A stretch of 64,000 bases of DNA. Origin: Paracyclopina nana (lineage: Eukaryota; Arthropoda; Copepoda; Cyclopoida; Cyclopettidae). The translations under genes and the position numbers were made by a program. Shown here piece by piece: positions 57,317-64,000 of the stretch. The stretch covers positions 10,788,001 to 10,852,000 of the forward strand of contig JAGUCH010000003.1 of assembly GCA_019096065.1 (NCBI GenBank), in the 5' to 3' direction. The first letter of the stretch is position 1. Each line of letters opens with the position of its first letter. The notes beneath the pieces were generated by a model that did no database searches, was not told where the DNA came from, and was given only the letters and a program-made list of their open reading frames with translations.

Positions 57317-58175
57317 TCATTGGCTGTTTGGGCGTTGGTTGGTGCATTGAGCCTTGAGATGGCCGTAGCCGCCGCAGCCGTAGCATCTCATGTTAGCCTT
57401 GTCACCTAGAGCGGCGATGATCTTGGCGACGTCGGGTTGGTCTGGGGTGCCCTCTTGGGTGATTTGCATGATGCCCCCTTGCCCCAGGGGGTTGGCCTTG
57501 CCGCCGGCTAATCCTACCAGGCACTCCTTGGAGGATGCATTGGAAGCGGCCTCCGTCAGCGTATCATATTTGCTGGCGATTACCAGCCAGCGTGTCTGGG
57601 GGTCCCGCAGATTGATAGTGAACTTCCTAATGACCTCTGGATCCTTGTCGACCTTGGCGCACCGCGGTGCATCATTGGCGAAAGCCCTCAGGTAGAGCGA
57701 CTTGAGGCGTGCCGCCCAGGTCATTACGGATTCATGGGGACCCTGCGCGGCGGTGTCGTATGCCACCCTGGCGGCCTCTTGGGCCGACTCGTCCACAAAG
57801 GCCTTCTCAAGGTCGTCAAGGTAGTGCTTGTAGGTGTACGTATTATCGCCCGACTTCTTGTCGATGGAATTGATCATTTCCAACGCAAGGCCGACAATAG
57901 ATGCCTTGATCAGCATCTTCTTGGTGACTTCAGGCTCTATCGAGTCCTCGAATTGGGACTCGATGTGCATCCGCCATTGCTGGAAGGAGCGGCTGTCCGT
58001 CTCGCGGAGCAGTTGGAGTTGTTGAGGCCGACGCTGAACAGCAGCGTTGGCTCTCATTTGGCGGTTGACCTCAAGGGCCACTGCAGCAGCTATATCTTGT
58101 GGTGGCTGGGCCTATGCGTGGGGGAGAAGAGTGAGCTTTCGGTCTTTTGTGAGAATGTGCTATTATAATTACCAT
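57317..58175 (-). CDS. gag: Gag, with a premature TGA and a possible intron after the initiator ATG
   Basis: The main frame runs from 58111 to a TGA at 57317-57319. It has a capsid-like helical region and one CCHC zinc knuckle (CYGCGGYGHLKAQC) near the end. Just after the knuckle the frame stops at TGA; the duplicated downstream copy has CGA there and continues through a Gly/Arg-rich, Asn-rich tail to the hairpin stop. The main frame has no early ATG: upstream it opens at a TAG that is itself the end of a splice acceptor (CGCATAG). An ATG at 58175-58173 is followed directly by a donor (GTAATT), giving a proposed 61-nt intron 58172-58112. Otherwise translation would start at an internal ATG some 20 codons in. 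Confidence 0.8.
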
Positions 58176-59103
58176 GGTGGTCTACGATTCAACAATGAAG
58201 TGAGTTGTGATTACTGTTAACTGGGGGAAAGCCCGAAAGGAACTGATGGCTATTCCCCACCAGCGCGGTCTTATATATCCGCCAACGCGCTCGCAGGTCA
58301 CTGCAGAGGGTTGTGGCGTGACATTTATTGATTGTTTACTGACCACCGAAAATGCCACGCTGGTGTCACATTTCTCATTATCGTTTATTTGACCGTGACC
58401 CGCACGTGGTGACCAGCTTTAGCTTCAGTGGAATCCTGATAGCTCGCAGCTGTTGATCCGCTACCGGTCATGTGGTCACCACGCGGTCATGCGCTTCTAT
58501 CCTCCTTCTCCACCCCTTTATTTGTACATTGTCATGGGGTGGCCGGCTCCAGCATTCACTGAAATCCAAATGATTTGCGACTGGTGTTAGCAGCCCCGAC
58601 CATTCGGCCATTGTCCCCCCATAACAATTACTATTTGATCACCTGCAGTTGGAATTTGCCCGTGAGTTGACCGGCCCTAGCTTAACTAGGATCTACAATG
58701 ATTTGCACCAGCGTTGGCCGGGCTGACCATTCGGCCGCTGGCTCTCACGGACAATCCCTTTGATTGTTATTTGATAGCTTTTTGATTGTTTGCAGCTGCA
58801 GCTATTGCAGAGTGATCTTTGCCCTTTTGCTCTGGTCTGAGCTTCAACTTTTTACATTTTTAGCCACCACTATTTTACTTTTTATAGTCAACTGCCTTTT
58901 ATGCTCTCAGCATTAATCTCTCTTTACTTCGTGGCTTGCACGTAGGTTCATGTTCTGGCAGTTGACTTGAGCATGATATTATTTGAGCAGCACTATTATC
59001 CCTTTTGTACTTATTGTGTATACTTAGCACTTATAGCTTCCGGCAGGATGTACTTAATGGGTAGTGGAGTGATGAAATCACAGGTCCAACGACCCGCGCC
59101 ATC
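58176..59103 (-). other. retroelement leader with putative primer-binding site
   Basis: About 930 nt between the 5' LTR and gag. Minus-strand sequence starting 2 nt inside the LTR (TGGCGCGGGTCGTTGGACC, about 59083-59101) is the expected place and form (TGG...) of a tRNA primer-binding site; I could not assign the tRNA. Confidence 0.65.
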
Positions 59104-59348
59104 TGTAGTAGGTCGAGATATACTACTGTGACTTATCAAGCCACTACTCGTATCTAGGCTACGTCAAGCGGGGACGGGCCTGGAGGCTAGCAGAGGTCAG
59201 TCTTGGGGCCGCAGACAACACGTGTCAATGCGGTGAATTTATTTCCTTTACTGATGATCACACTATACTACTCGTTATACTACCGCGCGCCCGAGGCGAG
59301 CGCGCGCAGCGAGCGGTCGACCCGTAGGCCGACACGCTCCCTGCTACA
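59104..59348 (-). repeat. 5' LTR of the retroelement
   Basis: 245 bp, identical by eye to 46985-47229; flanked outside by TACA at 59349-59352. Confidence 0.95.
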
Positions 59349-61754
59349 TACAACAGCCCCATTTGCCAATTTTTTTTTACCTATAGGCCCTTCATATTTA
59401 TGAAAGTTGTGCAAACTTTTTGTAATCATGACATATGGGGTTGCAAAAGAAGTACTTTTTTTCCAGAGTTGGAAGTGAGTTTGAGTAGTGGTACTTCTAG
59501 GTTGTGTGATGTGAAGTGGCAAAATTCAATCTTGGAAATGGTTTGCTCTAAAATGACACGTGCCATTCCACCACCCTGTTGCAGCAGTATTTTTCGTCAA
59601 GTATCTAGGTCAATCTGTGCTTCATACACCTTTTTTCTATATTGAAGTTGCCAGTGAAAAATCCACCCCCCAAGAAAGTATCTGTGGGAAAGCCATTTTT
59701 TGTGGGAAAGGGTGCAAGAAGACACATTTAGACCTTGGTTTAGAATTTGGAATTGAATTTCCTGAGTGACAAACTTTTGAGGACATAAATATAAAAAATC
59801 CTGATTTATAGCACAATTCAACTACTACACTATATGGTGACCTCTTTTCACCATAAAATCATGTACATTTCACCAAGCCCCAACTTTTAAACACATCTGT
59901 AATAATCAAAACAGATGTCAATTGGCCCCTCCCACAATCACTACTACCTATAAAAATAATAACATTTAGAAAGTTAGTATCTCAATCAATATTTTCAATA
60001 AGAGTTCATCTAGCTCCTCCCACTTCCTCTACTTTGCACCTCTTAGGTGCAAAAGCTGGCAATGAAAATCAATTTATTTTAAAAAGGAGAGGGCTGATGA
60101 TGTTGACCTTGAAGCAATTTTTAAGCAAGCAAAGTTATGAGATATGCCAAACTGAAAGGAGCCCCCATTTTTAAAGAGTTTTGAGTATTTGGCCTCGAGC
60201 AACACACACAGACGAGGATTTTGCCATTTTTCACTTTGAATTAAACTTTTTGGTACTATTAGTGTATACCATGGTATTTAGGTATATACAACAATGCTGC
60301 TGGCTCGCAGTCATCAATTTTCCAGAAGAGAAAGCATCAAGCAAAGTGCAGTCTGCTTGGATTTGGGTCACATTTCATGCTACTCTTGAGAAATAGAACA
60401 ATAATTCAAATTGAGGAGCTCCATTGGCACCTTCTGTGTGGGAAAATAGAAGGGTAATTTCCACCCTGCCTTCAAGATCAATCGTCTGCCATTAGGCCAA
60501 AATTGGCGCCCAACCCAAATAAACCTAGTATACTATATACCAAAAAAGGAGACTGGAGAAGAAGAGCTTACATTTTCGTAAGTAACTAAATCAGGGAAAA
60601 AATTGCCCCATCTCTCATGTCTCTTTGAAGATTAGAATGCATGTAATATAACTTTGATCTTATTATATGACTGTTTAGATTGCTTTGCTACAATACAAGA
60701 AGCTGGGGCGAAATAGTGAAAGCTCATAAGGGAGAAGGGGTGAAAACCACTTGGCTACACTTTGCTGATACATCTGAGGTCTCCCCCCGTTATCTGGACC
60801 CCAAATTGGGCGTCAAGATATTATTGCAGCAGACAGATAAGAGCAGTGTACTATGCCATATAAGAAAAGATGGGATTTCAATTCTTAATGCAAAATCCCC
60901 CCTTTTTCCTTTACAGATAGTCAAAAAGATGTACAAAACAGTTTTAAGCATTTTGTGGGCTCCTTTTGGAAATTGAAAAAGAAGAAAGCTGCTGCTTTTT
61001 CCTTTCACAAGCGACAAATCCCATCTTAAAAAGAATAATGCCTATATAGAAACTAAAAATCTGTTACGACAGTAAGATCACAAGCTGGTAGGCATGTATA
61101 CCTTTCATGTCCTCTGGAGGGAAAAAAATGGAAATAAAAAAAGTACCCCACTGTGGGCTAAAATCTAGAAAAGCAAGCTGGGTGAATTGGGTCTTTAAAG
61201 AATCAAAAAAGTTCTTCCCTCCCAAACTTTTTTAAACTTTTCCCCAGAGTGCTGCTATATAGTGGCAAAAGTGGAACTTTTGGAGCAAGCTCAGTCCTCA
61301 TTTGTGGTAGCAGGAAAATTGCTTTCTCGATACTTTGAGGGCTAAGAGAATCACATCATCCTTTTCTGATAAATTGCACGACTTTTGCTTCATGTCCAAG
61401 CCTGTCTAATTGCAAGGTGGAGGGAGAAAAGGGAAAAAGTGGAGTCCTCAGAGAAAACGCGAACGTGAAGGTGTCTAGACATCCTTTGAACCAACTTCCA
61501 TACCCATTTCTTTGAGCTGGGGCACTTTTTTCCCCATTACTCAAGAATTCACTTCACCAGCTGAAAAAAAATGCAATGTAGTTGTTCAGCAAAGCCATAT
61601 TTATGCACTGAGGGAAAATGGAGCAGCAAAAGGAATTTTTGACTCGGGTTTTCCAGTGGTTTTTGTGGCTACTTTAGAAATCCTTCAAATCCTGGCTGGG
61701 AACGTTTGATGTCCTTCAATTTGGTCAAAGACCAAAATAAGTCGTTTATTATTA
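59349..61754. other. intergenic, no gene recognised
   Basis: AT-rich with short open frames that show no family motif. The TACA duplication occupies the first four bases. Confidence 0.55.
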
Positions 61755-62325
61755 GGGGCGTTCCCATATTGGCTGGTTAGTCGAGTTAAATTAAGAAAAA
61801 AGTTTAGTTTAGTTCCGTTCCGTTCTCAGATATTCATGCAGGTAGATCCTAACTTTGCTTAATTTCATCTTGTGCTAGCTTGCTTGCTAAGCTGAGTTTA
61901 GTTATCGAACTGAACTTAGGTAAAGGAAAGTGTTCTCAGAAGCGTAGCGACTAAATCTTGGTCGATTGAGAAAAGCTAAGTAAGCTCATCAACTGCTGAC
62001 ATCTAACACATTGGCGTGTCAGTATAGCAGCTGATTAAACTTGGCTAAAACCAAGTGTTCATCCTAACTTTGCTTAATTTTATATAGCACTAGCTCGCTT
62101 GCTGAGTTGAGTTAAGCTACTAAACTGAACTTAGGTAAAAGAAAATGTTCTCAGCTGCTGATAGCTCACTTTGCTCATCGGCAGCTGATATCCAACTTGT
62201 TGGTGAGTCAGCATAGCAGCTGATTTAACTGGGCTAAAACCAACTGAACTCAGCTAAAGCCAGCTGACCTTAACTAATCACTTTAGGTTACAGTTTAAGC
62301 AAGGTAACTTGACTGAAAATTCCAA
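61755..62325 (+). repeat. dispersed repeat R2, copy 2
   Basis: Starts GGCGTTCCCATATTGG and shares TTCTCAGATATT.ATG.AGGTAGATCCTAACTT, GTGTTCTCAGA and GAGAAAAGCTAAGT with copy 1 at 35466-36050. It contains the same internal tandem organisation but is more diverged. Confidence 0.75.
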
Positions 62326-63743
62326 AATGGGATTGACCTATTTGCCTTAAGAAATCACTGAAAATTGGAAGGCCTTCAAATGAGCTCTTTTTTGCTTGGA
62401 GCATGCAAAGAAGCAGATGCCCATTTTTCCCCTATGTAGTAGCAAGTATAAAAGTGCAATATGTTGCTGTCTAAGCTTCTCCTTTTTTCCAGCCCATCTT
62501 TATTGAAGGGTAGGGAAGAATTATGTGAGAATTTGCGAACTGGCGCATCTCCCTACTTGAGGCCTCGCGGACTTGCTTTAATGCAGAGTATCGCAAACCG
62601 TGGGGAAATACTATTTCCCCTCCTACAATCTACAATTGATTCCACACAAATCAAACACATAAAATATTATTCAAAACATTATTTCTTTTTTTGAACCTCT
62701 CATGCTCAGCTTTGGCGGTTGTGTCTATTAACAAAAAAGGTGAAAGCTGGAAAAGTGGATTTTAGGCCTGTTAGAAGGTTCAAAGAGTTCAATTGTCTGT
62801 GAGTCAGGTTTACAGTTGCCCAGCTAGAAAAGGGAGGAATCTGGAGAGATAGGCCCGCTAACAATCGGATTATCAAATCCAATCCGCATATATTCGAAGC
62901 TCGGGCAAGCAAGAAAAGTTGGCAGCTACACACAGAGGTAAAATATACATTTTAAACTCACGGACAGGCAAAAATACGGAATAAAAGCATGACTAGAGGC
63001 CTGTGATGGTTTAATAAATAGCAAAGAATGCCAATTACAAAGTTGCTCAAAGTCTGTGCAAATGGAAGCAATTAAAGAAACTTTCCTCTCTCTGCTCTCA
63101 AATGCTAAATTGACAGTGCAAAATAGATATATCTTTTAAAACTGCGCGGATTAGCGAGGAAGTTTGCGCAGCCCCTAACTACCTTTGATACTTTAAATAC
63201 CTTGATTAAAGCTCGCCGTTGTTTTTTCCGCCATTCCGGCTGCGCCACGTGGTGTTTGTTTACATTTAGAGCAGCGCAGAGGTGACCGTGCACCGGGCCC
63301 CTAAAGGCCCCAAATCAGTCCAGAAAATGCCACAAACACGCTTCTCACTCAAAAGCCACTTTTTAAGGCCATAAACATGTATGGCTGCATTTTTAATAAG
63401 CAGACAACTGCATTGCCCTTCAGTTGTACGTGCCCATGAAAAAGGTGCAGCTCTTTCCTATCTGCTGTACTGTAGTAATTAAGTGAAACAGGAGACACAG
63501 TGCGCAATTCATTTCTCAGAATTGTCTGAAGGAGTACACTAAAGCCAGCATGATTTTCCTCAGCCAAAATGGAGTATACATGGCATTTATCTTGGCCAGC
63601 TTTTGCTTGATGCACACGCAAGCCTTCAGTAGCTACATTTTTAGAACCAACGCGAGGGCCACTTCAAAGAACTGCTATAAGTATAGCAGAAAGTTTATTA
63701 AAGAGCAGCCAGCTAGTTTTGCGAACCGCGAGACGAGCCCTAA
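62326..63743. other. intergenic, no gene recognised
   Basis: No coding family resemblance seen on either strand. Confidence 0.5.
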
Positions 63744-63848
63744 ATGGCGGACAACAGAGCCAACGGAGCCAAAGCTTCTGTGGACGGGCAAGAGCTTTCA
63801 CTTCGACGACTCAGAAGCTTCAGCTCCTTCTGTCAGCAAAGACTCAAT
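63744..63848 (+). CDS. candidate first exon of a gene running off the window
   Basis: ATG in a good context (taaATGgcgg) opens 35 codons (MADNRANGAKAS...) ending at a GTGAAT donor in phase 0. No domain is recognisable. It could equally be a chance frame. Confidence 0.2.
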
Positions 63849-64000
63849 GTGAATTGGATAAAATACAAGCGAAACCGTGACCATAATAATCTTCTGCTCC
63901 AAAAGTGTGCTAGTGTCCAACCCAAAATATATTAGAAAGAAAGCTCCAGAATCTGAAGGTAAAAATATTTAACATTGACTAATTAGCAAGCCCAGCCAAT

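Larger units (their letters stand above)
51119..57361 (-). repeat. 3,122 bp direct tandem duplication inside the retroelement
   Basis: Units about 51119-54240 and 54241-57361. Identical landmarks are 3,122 bp apart (pol ATG 53988 and 57110; CGCCCGGTGAGAATG at 51121 and 54243). The joint shares only GCC between parent sequences, so microhomology-mediated duplication or reverse-transcriptase template switching is likely. Confidence 0.95.
46985..59348 (-). mobile_element. Gypsy/Metaviridae-type LTR retroelement with envelope gene
   Basis: 12,364 bp. LTRs of 245 bp (46985-47229 and 59104-59348) look identical by eye, start TG and end CA, and are flanked by TACA. On the minus strand the order is leader, gag, pol (protease-RT-RNase H-integrase), env. 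Integrase after RNase H places it in the Gypsy superfamily; an env-like third gene is retrovirus- or errantivirus-like. A 3,122 bp block covering the end of gag and most of pol is tandemly duplicated. Identical LTRs indicate a recent insertion. Gag has a premature TGA and env a frame break, so this copy is probably not autonomous as read. Confidence 0.95.

Noticed and set aside
63550-63852. 100-codon plus-strand frame with a signal-peptide-like start
   Set aside because: Only a hydrophobic head followed by low-information sequence; it overlaps another weak frame and has no family resemblance.

Overview
The window is eukaryotic nuclear DNA from a compact-genome invertebrate, most likely an arthropod or another ecdysozoan. 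The gene set is animal-specific (Tribbles, Mps1/TTK, EMC2, flotillin-1, a Golgi carbohydrate sulfotransferase, MKS1, arylsulfatase B, cullin-4). Most introns are 50-100 nt GT-AG introns with a few multi-kb ones, and a Gypsy-type retroelement carries an envelope gene. No species is assigned.

Layout. 0.7-9.7 kb: Tribbles (minus), with a 7 kb third intron holding two inverted copies of a dispersed element of about 360 bp. 11.4-14.2 kb: Mps1/TTK kinase (plus), whose N-terminal half is built from tandemly repeated 57-63 nt exons. 14.4-15.6 kb: EMC2 (minus), convergent with Mps1 and carrying an apparent 1-nt frameshift. 17.2-20.0 kb: flotillin-1 (minus). 22.3-25.6 kb: sulfotransferase (plus), with an opposite-strand multi-pass membrane protein gene nested in its first intron. 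26.0-30.2 kb: MKS1 (plus), with a complete opposite-strand arylsulfatase B-like gene nested in its first intron and decayed copies of its own 3' end just downstream. 30.7-33.9 kb: cullin-4 (minus).

From 35.5 to 43.7 kb the sequence is repetitive: a foldback-like element whose inverted arms are arrays of a 52-53 bp minisatellite (more than 4 kb in the left arm), with a 168-169 bp tandem array between the arms and a small inverted-repeat element inserted in the right arm. 43.7-45.4 kb holds an orphan secreted cysteine-rich protein (minus). 46.985-59.348 kb is a minus-strand LTR retroelement (gag-pol-env order) with LTRs identical by eye (245 bp), a TACA target duplication, a 3,122 bp internal tandem duplication, a possible intron directly after the gag initiator codon, and a perfect hairpin holding the gag stop codon. 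59.35-64 kb has no confidently recognised gene, one further dispersed repeat and one weak candidate first exon.

Functional links are loose, as expected of a eukaryotic locus. The sulfotransferase and the arylsulfatase B-like enzyme act in opposite directions on sulfated glycans and sit in adjacent gene pairs with the same nested antisense arrangement. A 10-bp CTCF-core-like motif (TAGATGGCGC and close variants) recurs through the window, largely carried by the dispersed element. Exon boundaries were set by reading frame, splice phase and remembered family similarity; no alignment or transcript data were available.
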